From contig JAANDG010000221.1 of NCBI GenBank assembly GCA_036852015.1, forward strand, positions 1-64,000: 64,000 nucleotides of DNA, given 5' to 3'. The notes under the pieces are model-generated. The model worked only from the letters and a program-made list of their open reading frames with translations, made no database searches and was not told the origin of the DNA. Of the stretch, positions 24,171 to 35,525 are shown piece after piece. Numbering within the stretch: position 1 is the first letter of the stretch; every line of letters begins with the position of its first letter. The DNA is from Pelodera strongyloides (taxonomy: Eukaryota > Nematoda > Chromadorea > Rhabditida > Rhabditidae). Both the position numbers and the translations under genes were made by a program.

Positions 24171-26203
24171 ACCTCATCCGAAAATGCTCACTCCTTGCAG
24201 GCATGGCTCCCATCGTGATTTCCCTCCCGAACTTCCTCTTCGCCACTGACGAAGTGAGAAAGAGTGTGATAGGAATGGAGGAACCAGACGAGCAGACAGA
24301 CACCATTTTTGTGGATATCGAACCAGTGAGTTTGAGCTGGGAACCTATTGATCTTCATGACACAACGGTCTTCTTAAATAATCTTAAAGGCATAGGAAGG
24401 ACTAGAGTCAGTACTACTTGTAAGCCACACAGGCCAAATTTTTGGCGCAATAATATTTCATTACAAGTTTATACCAAATTTTTCGTGATCGCATAAGCTA
24501 CCTAGCGAAATGTGTGTGGTTATGCGATGTGATGTGCCTACGTATGTGGTATGTATCGATGTTCGTGAATGCGTGTGTCTGAATTTGTTTACTAATGAGT
24601 GTAGTATGTAGCGTTGACACGCATGCGGCGGCGCCATAATCAGAGCGCAGTCATATAGCGGCGCGCGCTCGAGACGCTGTCGCGACGCATGACTATCTCC
24701 GTTCGCGTTCAGGTACGGTAACTTTGTTGACTTTCAGACAATCGGCGCCGTACTCACCGCTCATCGTGTCTTCCAAGTGAATGTTGAGATGTGGAAGGGA
24801 AAGAATATCACATTTCCGTTAGTTTTTTTTCTTACTGTAGCGTACAGTAAAGGTACTGAACATATAAGCCCTTCACCGTACCTCTTTATTCGACTTATTT
24901 GGCGTTACTTACACTCATATTCAGTTATTTTACAATAGGTACAAAAAAATGAATAATAATGTAACTTACGCCAAACTTCTCATTTTATAAGACTAACGCT
25001 GGGAAAGAAGAGATGCAGTAGATTGCCAGATGTTTATTGTGTGCTAGACTGAATATATGAAACCGACGCTACAGACAGTAATTTTTTACTGGCGCCCGAC
25101 CAGTTAAAGCGAAATACCTTACGGTTTTTTGAAACGCATCATGGACAACTGAATTCTCACGTATTTATGCTAATTTAAATTTAGCTCGATTTTTCTAATT
25201 TATGCTCATTTGCATAAGCTGCGTGAGAATGCTGGACAACTCGATGCGTTTCAAAAACCGGCCGATATTTCGCTGTAATCATATTTTTTTCAGGGTTAAT
25301 CTTTCCAAATCGCGTTCTTGCGTTATTCCCGTGGTGACTGTACGCGAATATGCGTACATTGATGAGACTTCACTCAACGAAATCAAATCGGAATTGATTG
25401 GTTTGTTTCGGAAAATTGGTTCAGGGGACATTCAACCTATTTTGTTCAAATTCAATTTGTTGGTGGTTTCGTACCGCGCGTTCGCCGCGAAACACTGGCG
25501 CCATCTTGTAAACACAGTCATGTAATCATGGCACAAAGTCGGGCACTCCCTTTAATAACCATACCCACTTGTACGACGTGTCTGATTATAAAGTAATTAA
25601 TTTAAAGAAAAATATAAATTAATGTTTTCTTCAGAAACCCGAAAGTTGGCCTATTCTTCGGCGACGGCGATTTCTCTCTTCAGTATTCCGCTCTTCATCG
25701 CGTTTGTTCTGGTTTCGTTATATAAGGTAAATTTATACTTGAGCCTTCCTTCAGCACTTCAGCGAATGGGCGGTATATGTTACGTGTTATTGTTTTTTTA
25801 AGTGTTCGAACCATTAAACTTGCCCGTGAATGACTTGCTCTGATTTAGCACTTCTGGCAGACATTTACACTCAATTTTCTGTAATTTTGCGCGTTCTGTT
25901 AGACATTGTCGCGGTCGCGCACGACATCCGAACAATGTTTCCCAGATTTATGTTATGCGATATCGCACAACGAGAAACAAAAGCCAAGCAATTTGCCTCC
26001 TTACAATTAGCTCGGAACGGCGGTAGAAATCGAAGGAATAATGCCTTCGCAATAGGTTTTTTTGAAGGTGCAACAAGTGAAATATAAACTCATTGCAGAG
26101 CGACACGATGTTTAAAACGTGCAAGAAACACAAACGTGATGCGATATCTCCTCTGCCAGCTTACAAGCCAAATCCTGACTATACGCCGAGTTCGTACACG
26201 TGA
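19918..26203 (+). CDS. CD36/scavenger receptor class B (SCAV family)
   Basis: Two-pass surface glycoprotein of the CD36 family, which binds lipids, lipoproteins or microbial ligands. Sixteen exons join in phase: 19918-19956, 20242-20346, 20704-20775, 20865-20969, 21165-21290, 21628-21756, 22178-22255, 22481-22576, 22970-23091, 23415-23544, 23945-24017, 24201-24325, 24738-24817, 25294-25400, 25635-25726, 26099-26203. They give 1584 nt and 527 aa, as expected for nematode members. The N-terminal membrane segment is in exon 2. Family blocks seen: VKNPDEILAGSIPEVKTSGP (exon 4), NGTVKFKRFNFYHFN with a glycosylation site (exon 5), WVPNIIYQ, YCNPTVK, GDNKCMPKGLLEISRC, and APIVISLPNFLFA (exon 12). 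The C-terminal membrane segment is in exon 15 (FSIPLFIAFVLVSLYK), followed by a 34-residue cytosolic tail. The only weak splice signal is the exon 14 donor (GTTTGT). Introns carry family C elements and one family D element. The SCAV paralogue cannot be named from sequence alone. Confidence 0.95.
21808..21980. mobile_element. Palindromic MITE, family C, copy 1
   Basis: 173 bp in intron 6 of the CD36 gene. Ends TTAAAGCGAAATACCGGCCG and CGGCCGGTATTTCGCTTTAA, inside TTAA. Inner arms carry AAACGCAT-type words, TTATGCAAATGA and AAATTAGCATAAATACGTAA. Confidence 0.9.
22619..22688. repeat. (CT)n tract
   Basis: Interrupted CT repeat in intron 8 of the CD36 gene. Confidence 0.9.
23690..23833. mobile_element. 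Palindromic MITE, family D, copy 1
   Basis: In intron 10 of the CD36 gene. Right end TGGGATACTTGCAAACCCCA; inner words CTTGGAACTACACGAGAATA and TTTCGTACAGAAATACAGTA. The left end is degraded. Confidence 0.7.
24117..24171. repeat. (CT)n tract before an acceptor
   Basis: CT-rich run in intron 11 of the CD36 gene, ending about 30 nt before exon 12. Confidence 0.9.
25104..25278. mobile_element. Palindromic MITE, family C, copy 2
   Basis: In intron 13 of the CD36 gene, ending only 15 nt before exon 14. Left end TTAAAGCGAAATACC, right end diverged (GGCCGATATTTCGCTGTAA). Confidence 0.85.
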
Positions 26204-26669
26204 GGTAACATCAACTGTGTATGACCTAACGCATCAGTGTCGAGTTGGTGCTCGTGTCGTAAGGTCACACGTATGAGCATACACTCTAATGTGCTCTTAT
26301 TTTGCACGCTTTCCTCATTAAAATTAAGGTAGATACATTGTTGCGCATTTTATAAATTACTTGTAGGACTAATATATTTTTCAGCACATAGATCCATGTA
26401 TGTGCTATATGGATGTAAGATTAATATCAAGTTTGTAGAACTAATATCAAGTAAAAAATTACGTTTATTGTTTGGAACAATAATAAGCTAAATGTCCTTT
26501 GTATGTTTTGTTACAACTTATTTACTAAATTTCAGTGACGGTGACTAACCACATCCATACTTATTGTGGGTTTCATTTTATGAAACCCATTTCCTTTCTG
26601 TTCTTATTTCTCGCTTTGTATCTGTTGTTAAAGTACCTAAGTACCTACTCAGGTCACACTTGGCATGCA

Positions 26670-26781
26670 TGCTGTCAATTAAAAAACATGCATGCCGCAT
26701 CCAAATGGCATGCATGCAGTCATGATGACTGCATGCATGCCAAATCTCAAAAAGCATGCATGCCGCATCCATCTTATGCAC
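26670..26781. repeat. Cluster of GCATGCATGC palindromes
   Basis: Five GCATGCATGC-type 10-mers within 112 bp. The central pair forms a 35-nt palindrome (26707-26741) with 17-bp arms around one base. TGCATG is also the recognition word of Fox-1/ASD-1 splicing factors, but this is outside any supported gene. A looser cluster lies at 28716-28815. Confidence 0.85.
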
Positions 26782-27369
26782 GGTGCCGTAAACGTGCGGA
26801 AAATGGAAAATTTCACAGGAACCTCCCTATCGCCACCCCTTTAATAAAAATAAATAAACCACCATTAATTAACAAAAATAACACCAATAAGACAATAATT
26901 CATCAATCTTTTATTTGGTCACACTGGCAGAGCAATACAAGAGCAAACAGCACGGGAAAAAGAAAAGAAACAATAAATTTATAATTAATTAATAGGGTTT
27001 TCCTTTGTGGTTTGTTAATTGGTTGTGGCCCGGAAGAAAGCGCATCCCCTGTCGTCCTCTGCACAGCTGAAACGTAAGAGTTAGTTTACCACACTGTAAC
27101 GTGAACAATACACTAATTACCCATATAGATTATTATTAATTGACTACTGTACGTCCCATGACACTACACACAACTCGAATTGAGGCTAAATTGTCATATT
27201 TTACACTTCAACAACAGTACAAAGGCAGTTCTGGTAAGAAAAATGCACAGAAACAGAAAAATAAGGTACTAACACTACGCACATTATGTATCCCTCAATC
27301 ACTGCAACTTTACAGGAAGTTTGCATTTTCTCAAAGAACTAAAAGGCCACATTAAATCATAATTGTTTA

Positions 27370-28514
27370 CCTTGACATGGATCCCTCTCAATTTACTCAA
27401 ACGGCGTCATCCCATGAACACTTTCGTAGTCGTAATACGTAGAAGGAATATGCGCTAGTGTGGGCGAACAGATCTAAGATGCGCCATTACATATAAAACA
27501 TATTTAATTTTACGAAAGATCCGTATTAGAGTGTCGGGCATACTTTTCAAACAGACCAAAACATGTCCCTGAGTTAAAGCGAAATGCGAAATACTGGCCG
27601 GGTTTTGAAACGCATACATTATCATTCTTATGATGATAATGCGATGACATGAATTAGAATAAAAAATCGAGTAAATTAGCATAAATACGTAAGGACTCAG
27701 TTGTCCACGATGCGTTTCAAAAAACGGCCGGTAGTTTGCTTAAGCAAATAAGGTTCTACAGCAAAACTTCAAAAAATTTTCTTCAGACTACGCTGAAGAA
27801 AAATTTAGACTACGCGAGACGGGTATGGGAATCCGACCACCAATTGAGCCACAATTAATGAAACAAAATAAAACTGAATAAAGTACCTGATGAAGAGCAG
27901 GTGACAGTAGCGAGTAAGCGAGTAGTGTCCTGTGAGGCAATCCAGTCATTTCTGAAACAACTAATAAATGTAATAAATTTCCCTTAAATTGTGTTTCCTC
28001 CCCCACTTCAGTATCCTGCAAATAAAACACCACCAAGGGCGAGGGCAATGCTGGTTCCGAAAAAAAAATTATTGAATGAAGGTGCCAAGCGGTTTAGTGG
28101 TTATAAGGTAGAACATAAATGAGAAGGTAGTCAAAACACAAAACGTACGTTCTTCGGCCATCCAACGTGTATATCAGCGTGGCGTATTCAGAAATTCAGA
28201 GGGAACGGGTTTCGTTGTGCGTTCTCTAAAATATCTAATGAAAATCGGTTGTTCTAAATAAACAGGCAGCTGAAATACAATACATATAAAGCCGAACATA
28301 TGTAATGTCAAAGAATTCCAAAGTCCCCCGCCCCTGAGTGCAACTGCAACATTTATCCCCCCCAATCCCCCCCCCCAGACATAACTGAATCATGACTTTG
28401 GTTTTTCAAGACATTGGCACGAGAGAAAAACATGAAGAATAGTAAGTAATAACGCACTAACTTGTCAAATACTTCCTCCGTTTCGATTCCTGCGCTGTCA
28501 ACCGTCCCATCCAT
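27370..28514 (-). other. Candidate minus-strand exons, unassigned
   Basis: Several exon-like segments, not joined with confidence. 28462-28514 starts MDGTVDSAGIETEEVFD with a GTTAGT donor, after an ATG. 28006-27881 reads DTEVGEETQFKGNLLHLL onward to a CAG/GTACTT junction. A last segment near 27385-27455 reads either IPSTYYDYESVHGMTPFE and stop, or RIFLLRITTTKVFMG and stop, depending on phase. The possible second exon (28290 to 28149) has stops in all frames before its donor. This may be a decayed gene or one with exons I missed. Confidence 0.2.
27574..27743. mobile_element. Palindromic MITE, family C, copy 3
   Basis: 170 bp, diverged ends TTAAAGCGAAATGCG and GGTAGTTTGCTTAA, inner AAATTAGCATAAATACGTAA. 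Confidence 0.8.
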
Positions 28515-28989
28515 TTTGTACTACTCCTTTCTCCACTGGCACTTCATTGTCGCCTTATCTGTTACAAAAAACATTAGCACAATAATAAATAAGCAAAATA
28601 AACATGGTAAACGAAAAAAAAATATACAAAAAAAAAGAACTTTGCAAAAAACTCAGAAAAAAATGAACCGTGCATTTTGTTCAAAACCGTGAAATGCACG
28701 GTTAGTGCGAGCAAGGCGGCATGCATGACCGGCAATACCGTACTCAAAAAAATCATGCCTGCCGCACGATTGACGGCATACATGCTTTTTGACTTAAATG
28801 ACCGCATGCATGCGGAAGTTCAGCCATGTAAGTTGAGCATTGTTTTGTTTGTAAGATTTTCTAAACTTTACCTTTACTAATTTACTACCACTTGCTTTGT
28901 ACTACATTACCAAATTAGCGACTTCGCATTACCCTTTACGTGTACGTAGGTTCAACGCGTAGTACTTGTCGTTGTGAATAAGTCTTGAT

Positions 28990-29081
28990 GGCCGTATTCA
29001 CCCAAAATGTTCCCTCCTAGGGAAGGAAATAATTATGGTTTCCTTTGGGAAGTAGGGTCCCCGTACTTTGGTGAATACGGT
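28990..29081. mobile_element. Short palindrome with GGCCGTATTCACC ends
   Basis: 92 bp, ends GCCGTATTCACCCAAA and TTTGGTGAATACGGTC, arms TTCCCTCCTAGGGA / TCCTTTGGGAAGTAGGG. The terminal word matches family B and the element at 54517. Confidence 0.75.
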
Positions 29082-29535
29082 CTTTGGATTTTCAATACCT
29101 GATTGGTTACAGTAGCATAATATATTACAGAAATTACAGTATTTTCCCCTTCGTCTCACTCAAGACCCCCCACGGGTATTGTATTACTGTATTTTACCAT
29201 TGGTTATTTTTTGCTCCTATTACAAACTCACTTACTATTTTCACTTTGCTTCTGTGTTTTCTTCGTTACACGCTCAAATTTGACATTTTGTTCACTTGAA
29301 GTTGAAATAATACGCAGTTCTGTAAATAAATGCATTCCGAGTAATGTTTTTGTACTTATTTTCAAGGATATTTGTGAAGTTGTAGTTTGCACTAAATTAG
29401 AAGAATATACTTCAACACCTGCGATGCACTTCCCAGCTGTCAATGTGTAGTGAAACACAGAGATGCAGATGTTCTAACTAAAAGTACAGCATTTTACATA
29501 AACTTGCGATCAATTCGTTATACAACGAAACTCAA

Positions 29536-30065
29536 GAGTTGCGCGCGGCAACAGTTTGAGGGTGTTTCCCGCAAAAGAATTTGATGCGCGCCGCAAAAGT
29601 TTTTCCACCGACTGTGGTTGCCGTTTTGGTGCGGGAAACACCCCCAAACTGTTGCGGGAAACACCCCCAAACCGTTGCCGAAAAGGTGCGGAAACGGTGC
29701 GGGAAAAGTAGCAACTGCAAAAAGAAAGCAGCGTGTTCGATTCGAACCCTACACTCTTGTTAGATACTTTCTCTGAACAGCGCCTTAGACCACTCGGCTA
29801 CACAACACATGTGAGACCTGTGCTTGCGGAAAAATATTAGTACAACAACTGCACTTACGGCAGATGCTCCGAGCGCTTTCAAAAACGTTGCCGAAAAGGT
29901 GCGGAAATGGTGCGGGCGCGCAAGTTGCGCGCCGCACCATTTCCGCACCGTTTCCGCACCTTTTCGGGAAACACTTTGCGCGCCATTTCTATTCCGCGCG
30001 CATTTTGTTTCCCATTCCTTTGCGGCGCGCATTTTGTTTCCCGAAATGGTGCGGCGCGCAACTCA
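29536..30065. repeat. GC-rich repeat block with inverted and direct copies
   Basis: Repeated words GCGGGAAACACCCCCAAAC (twice in tandem), GTTGCCGAAAAGGTGCGGAA (twice) and its complement, and GCGCGCCGCAC. The core at 29880-29975 is a palindrome around GCGCGCAAGTTGCGCGC. It contrasts with AT-rich flanks. Confidence 0.75.
29733..29808 (-). pseudogene. Degenerate tRNA-like sequence (Leu/Ser type)
   Basis: On the minus strand GTGTT at the start pairs with AACAC at the end. A good D-arm/box A (TAGCCGAGTGGTCTAAGGC) and a box B-like GGTTCGAATC are present. The T-stem does not pair and the anticodon arm is disturbed, so it is read as a decayed tRNA or tRNA-derived repeat inside the GC-rich block. Confidence 0.45.
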
Positions 30066-30078
30066 TCGGCTCTCAGTG

Positions 30079-30222
30079 TGGGGTTTGTAAGTATCACAAA
30101 AAAGTGATTCTGTGAATACTGCCGTATTTTTGCAAGAAATCTGCATATATAATATGAAAAAGTAAGAAACTCTCGTGTACTTCCATAATACGGTAAATTT
30201 TCAGCATACTTGCAAACCCCAT
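30079..30222. mobile_element. Palindromic MITE, family D, copy 2
   Basis: 144 bp. Ends TGGGGTTTGTAAGTATCACA and CAGCATACTTGCAAACCCCA; middle has TGCAAGAAATCTGCATATAT. Confidence 0.85.
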
Positions 30223-31980
30223 AAAACCCCTTGAATTTTCTGCAAGCATATGGCTAAGCGTCAGAGGTAAAAATATTTGCATTCGGTTTTCATCACCGGT
30301 TTCATTCTCTCGTTAGGGATAAAAAATAAAGCTCACATATCCATAACGTTGTGGCTCAGGCGCTCAGGCCTTCCCATGCATTGTCCAGGTAGACTTCTCA
30401 TAGATAGGAACAAAATCAAACTACCTTTTTTTCCTAAGAATTAAAACTTTGAATGTTATTATTGTTTCGACTTTGATTGGTTATTACAATTTTGAATTCT
30501 GATAAATGGAATCTTTTTTTTCTGAACCATATAACGTGGAGTGACCCAGACAGTTGGTTGTGCGGTCATTTTCACAGACCGAGTGGTCACTTTATGTGAG
30601 AGATAACAGATAACAGGAACTAAAGTCCGACATACACTTTATTTAATTTTGATGGTGGCATTTTTACAAGCTTCAGAGCAGTACTGAATACGTTAATAAA
30701 TAGGTCATTAGATATGAGGAGCCTGAAGCGCATAGTAGGTTTATTATGCATAGCGTTCTAGGCATATTTATCTAAGTGACTTTGCTCAAAGAGGAAGTAG
30801 ATTATGTCTGGTACTTTTTCTCTCGACAGGATGTTTACAAGAAAATAACGTGCACGTCGGAAATGTGGGTATACCCATCCGTCTACAGCTTAGTCAGCCG
30901 AAGACCCTGTAGACGTCTTTCTCATAGAGCCTAAGCCCATGATAGGTTGATTTACAGATGGAAATAAAATATGGATGCATAATGGAAATCATACATCAAA
31001 AGATCAGAAATTTACATAGAAGCATAGTCAGGGAGTAACATAGAGAGGCAGAGACGGAGATTAGCTAGAGAGTGGAGAGACAGGAAAGAGGGAGAGAGTT
31101 GGGGGAGCTGGATGTCTGAGGAACGTGTCCCTGGAGGAGAATCAGATAGGATTAGAAATGATAGAGAGCATGCTCCCCATCATAGGGCCCAGACATGCCC
31201 TTTCCCTGTTTACAACATATTATCACCGCTGATAGTGAGTTTTGAGACATTGGCTTCTTTATGGTCCCCGAGCTCTCTTTCCTATCTCTGTATCTCTGTG
31301 CTCTCTTGGTCTTTTCTATTTCTGTTTCTCTACGTTCTCTTGCTCCTTCTTCTCTGAGTCTTTGTGGTCAAGACGCTGGGTTTTCCAGATTACTTTTTAT
31401 CACTAAAGTTTGCTCTTATCGCCGTGTAGGTGGAATCAAAGGGCTCACTTTTTCTCCTCTTTTTGACCGGTTCCCCTGGGTATGTGTCGTTGAAATTCTG
31501 ATATTTGTACATTGGAGATTGACGGCTCATTGCCATTGGCCAAGGTACAGGTCATCTATCGTTTTTCTCGAGTTTGTACGGCACCTGGATCTGACTCTCT
31601 CAACTCTTGCTCCCTCCCTTCATCTCTCTTATCTCTCCCCTCTCTTCCTGCCTCTCTCTCTCTAATTCGAGACTCTCTCTCTCTCTCTACCTCTAAAGAT
31701 AGATTAGGGCGTGTTTTCATGTCGGAGTTGGCCACCCTCTCTCAGTGAGGAGGGTCCCGGTCATGCTGAGACATAAGGCTCACTCTAGTAAACCCTCGCA
31801 CTCACAAGGTTGGTTTCAATTCTGATATTGTTATCATACGGTAGATAGGTATTGTTATCATACGGTAGATAAAGAATACAGCAAGGTCTTCTGACGTGAG
31901 AAGAAACCATTGCTCTTGCAAACATTCGAATCTCACTAATTTATATACAAACGAATTACTGATTCGTTTGACACCAGAGA

Positions 31981-32075
31981 CCATATTCACCACTCAATTC
32001 CCCATGGGGAATTCCCCGTCTATTTCTCTGCGTGTCTCACATTAGCATGCTATTTTCTGTCACCGCACTGGGGAA
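31981..32075. mobile_element. Truncated family B element
   Basis: Left arm CCATATTCACCACTCAATTC with CCCCATGGGGAATTCCCC is intact. At about 32075 the right arm is replaced by a GC-rich block (32076-32220: GCGCGGCGCGCCTGTGGCGC and similar). Confidence 0.7.
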
Positions 32076-32649
32076 ACTCCGCGGCTGCGCGGCGCGCCTG
32101 TGGCGCAAAAATGTTGCGCGGCGGTCACACGGCGGTATCGCGGCGCAAATAGTCACAATCCCGAAAAGTGATCCGCGGCTGGTGCGCCCCAGGTGCGCCG
32201 TGAGGCCGCCAGATGTTAGTTATTAAAATGCACGGAAAGTACCGTACGCAGAAAGTCAACACCACACCCAACACTGCACCACACACCGTAATTATACACA
32301 AATTTTGCGAAAAGTTTTCGTGAATTTGTTTTTTTCCTTTTTTTATTGTTTCTGAAAAAAAAGATATTTGTTATTGAATTGTTGTTGTATTATTCCATTA
32401 CTCGACATTTCAAAGTTAGAGCACCGTTTGTTTTAGCACATTGAATGGGTAAATGTCTAAAACATTATGTTTATATCCCTAGCATACCAAGGAAATATGT
32501 ATTGTTAGGATTTGTGCTTTTTTAGGAAAAAATTACAAGTACCATTCAGTGAAGTATATAACACAGTTTGTTGCTATGTATATTTTTTTATCAAAATATG
32601 TTGTCCTTTGAACGTCTTAACGATGTTTCTTTTGTTTCATTTGCTTTTC

Positions 32650-34107
32650 AGATTTCAAGTTGCGATTATTGACGTGCCTGGTTGAATTTTCGACGCTTAC
32701 GAGTCCAGTTCAAGACCAGCTCTTTGTCGACTATATTAAAAACGAGGGATGAATTATTGGACGTGAGTTCTTTCTGTTATCACTGGCTTGTGTTCTCAAG
32801 TTTTCATATTTTCATTCCTCTTATTCTTAGGCGAGAAGGCAATGAGCGCAGGGAATGTGTTGGCGCGACTCGAGCAATCCAGTGCCTCCGTGTTTGCTGG
32901 ATTCTTAGAAATGCCACGAACACCGGGTATGTTTTTTTTAATTGGTTATATTTACATGGTGCGAAGTTGCGTTTACTTTGGAATAATGTAAATTCAACGT
33001 GTATTGTTTTCTTTAAAGTCCCTAACAGGGCCAGGCATCTTTCCCTTGGTCATTTTGCGCTATTACCGAATTTGTGTACTGACTTCTGTGCAGAACATTG
33101 GTCAATAATTGCGCATCCATTGCATATATGGGCGTTACAAGTAGATCTTGTTGGATAACTTCAGGTGTGGCAAATGCGTTCTACGCTATTCCGGACGGAG
33201 AATCATATTTAAAAATAAGGGGTTAGCGGGAATGAACCTGCCGCTTTAATTCGTCGATACTCTTATGTTACCCGAAGAAAAGTAGATATTTGAGAGTAGA
33301 GTAGCAGTGGTACTGATGCACTTTGTTGTTGTTCTTTAGAGTATAAAATATTTTTTTTTTACAGTTTGCACACGCGCTGAAAGTGAAAGTCTGTGTTGAG
33401 GCGTTGACAGCTGGGTGGACCGTGCCTACACTTGGAAGCATAGACGTCGAAGATTGCAGTGTATTTTAAGAGGTTCGTTGTTGCTAATTTTGTTAATTTT
33501 TGCAGTTGCTCTTTGTTGCTAATTTTGTTACTTTTTGTTGCGTATTTTTAGAATACACACAAAGTATGAATACTGCTTTCAGATCTTTTCACGCGATGTG
33601 CTTGTCGTTGTCTTGTCTGTGCTCGCTACTCCGGGTCTAGTGTTTGCTTCTGGATCGCTTATGTGTATGTTACTTTTCTTATTGGTCATATCTTTTCCTA
33701 ACTTAAATCTGTAGGCGGAGTGATGTTCTGTTCTGTCTTTCAATTTGTGTTTCGTTTCGCGACTATTATTTTCCCTTTTCAGGTTACTATGTGACACGCT
33801 CACTGTCTTCCGACGATTACTCGCGCTGCAATTTACTGTTCAAGAATAACGCCATTTACCCTACAATGCATGTCAGTTTTTTTCTTATTTTTGTTATTTA
33901 AAACATTACGATTCCGAGATTACGTTGTGCTCCTCCTATGGTGCGTTCAATAATACTAATTCACCGTTTCATTTTCCAGTCAAATTTGTAATGTTTTCAG
34001 GTCAATCCTTCATGCACTACGCAGCCGGTTGGACACTTTTCTTCATTTCCAATGGGCCCCTTTTGAAAGAAGAAATGTCAATTGGAACCATCACCACCCG
34101 ATCTTAA
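32650..34107 (+). other. Candidate plus-strand coding segments, unassigned
   Basis: The longest ORF of the window (32682-33158, 158 codons, no ATG at its 5' end) spans segments bounded by splice-like sites at 32651 and 32762 (GTGAGT), and at 32831 and 32926. Further segments look coding. 33365-33472 follows TTTTTTTTTACAG and reads FAHALKVKVCVEALTAGWTV before a stop. 33783-33870 reads YYVTRSLSSDDYSRCNLLFK and ends at a GTCAGT donor, joining in phase to a short tail after 34000. Phases across the whole set do not agree, so no protein is proposed. Confidence 0.2.
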
Positions 34108-34177
34108 ACCATTCGGTTGGTATTATACATTTGTGTATTTTATATTTTTAGTTTACTCATTATGTGCTGCCTATTAG

Positions 34178-34603
34178 AGGATCGCAATCACTACAAAATC
34201 ATCATTTTGCTTCGAGTTTACTTGAATTTAGTAAAGAATAAAGAAAATACTTTACCGAAACCGAATAATTTTAATTCCATCTCATTGAGTGAACAGTGAA
34301 CAAGTAGAAAAGTAGTTCTACTAAACTACCGCGGGATTATGAAACGTATAGTGATATGCCTGCAGACCCTTGCACTATATGTAAAAATATTATATGCAGA
34401 TTTTATTTGCATACTCCCGATCGGGAAGCAGCTGTATGAACACGTTTCGTGATCCTACGTAATTAGAACTACTTTTCTAATTGTTCACTCCCTGAGTTGG
34501 AATTCAAATAATTCGGTTTTGGTAAACTATTTGTCTCCATTCTTTACTAAATACAAGTCAACACGAAGAAAAACGATGATTTTGCAGTGAATGCGATCCT
34601 TTA
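34178..34603. mobile_element. Large inverted repeat, about 426 bp
   Basis: Left arm from GATCGCAATCACTACAAAAT, right arm ending GCAGTGAATGCGATCC; the paired arms extend roughly 160 bp each (AAACCGAATAATTTTAATTC against GAATTCAAATAATTCGGTTT, and GTAGAAAAGTAGTTCTA against TAGAACTACTTTTCTA). No coding capacity, so a non-autonomous DNA transposon is likely. A fragment of one end recurs at 59958-60003. Confidence 0.8.
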
Positions 34604-34745
34604 AAGCGAAATACCGGCCGGTTTTTGAATCTAGTACACCATCATTCTTATGATGATTATGTAAAGGAGCATAAATTAGAACAAAAATCGAACTAAATGA
34701 ATAATGATCCAGTTGTTCAAAAACCGGCCGGTTTTTGAATCTAGT
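34601..34745. mobile_element. Rearranged family C element
   Basis: Starts TTAAAGCGAAATACCGGCCG directly at the end of the large inverted repeat. The right side ends not with the expected arm but with a second copy of CCGGTTTTTGAATCTAGTA in the same orientation as the left one. Confidence 0.75.
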
Positions 34746-35334
34746 ATTTATATCAATTTTTATTTAATTACATTTCTTATTACTTTCGCTTCTTCACTTT
34801 AACGTTTGCAGGCAAATTTTATATTTAAAGTGTTGCAACATTCGGCTTTGAAACGTATTTTGACTGGACCGGTGTTCTAATATATGCTCTAGAATTGGAT
34901 AATAATAATACTTTCCCTCACCTATTTTTGTAGATTGTAGAATATTATGTCTTCGTAGTAGGAGTATTTAAATATTGCATATTTGAAATAATCAAATGAA
35001 GTCCCTGACCCATTACTTCTTTTAGTCGTTAGTTTTCTATTAATAGTCCTTTTGTCGTTTTCTATTTGTTGATCGCTTTGACAACTGATTTGTATTTTCA
35101 GTGTATGCATTATTTAATTACCGTACAACCATAATTTAATTATCGTAACTATTTTTATTTATTGATTTTTGCCGCTGAATTTAATTCGTAGTTTTTCCAG
35201 TGTTGTTTATGCTATTTTACTTGAATAAATATGTTTTTTTGTTTGTTGTTGTCGTTTTGCTCTGCTTATGTATTGTACAGTAGTAGGATTGGTAAGGTGG
35301 TAGTACGGGGTACGGTATGCTCGGTTCATGCCCA

Positions 35335-35525
35335 TTTCGCGCAATCGCCGCGCAACCCTCGCGCCATCGCCGCGCAACCCCCGCGCCATCGCCGCGGACC
35401 ACAGGCGGAATCGCCGCGCGCCTGTGGCGCAAAGTGGATCCGCCGCCCCGCTGTGGCGGAGCCTCTTTTTACGCGCGGCGATGGCGCCAATGTTGCGCGG
35501 CGATGGCGCGAAGTTTCACGTTGCG
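35335..35525. repeat. GC-rich inverted repeat
   Basis: Left side repeats CGCGCCATCGCCGCGCAACC; right side carries TTGCGCGGCGATGGCGCGAA, its near complement. The middle has GCGCGCCTGTGGCGCAAA, also found at 32090-32110. Confidence 0.8.

Noticed and set aside
26535..26984. 149-codon plus-strand ORF with repeated MHA/HAC residues
   Set aside because: The repeat residues come from the GCATGCATGC palindromes, and the ORF starts inside untranslated sequence of the CD36 gene.
29824..30115. Overlapping ORFs of 66-90 codons in several frames
   Set aside because: All arise from a GC-rich palindromic repeat; open in many frames at once, which is typical of GC-rich repeats rather than genes.
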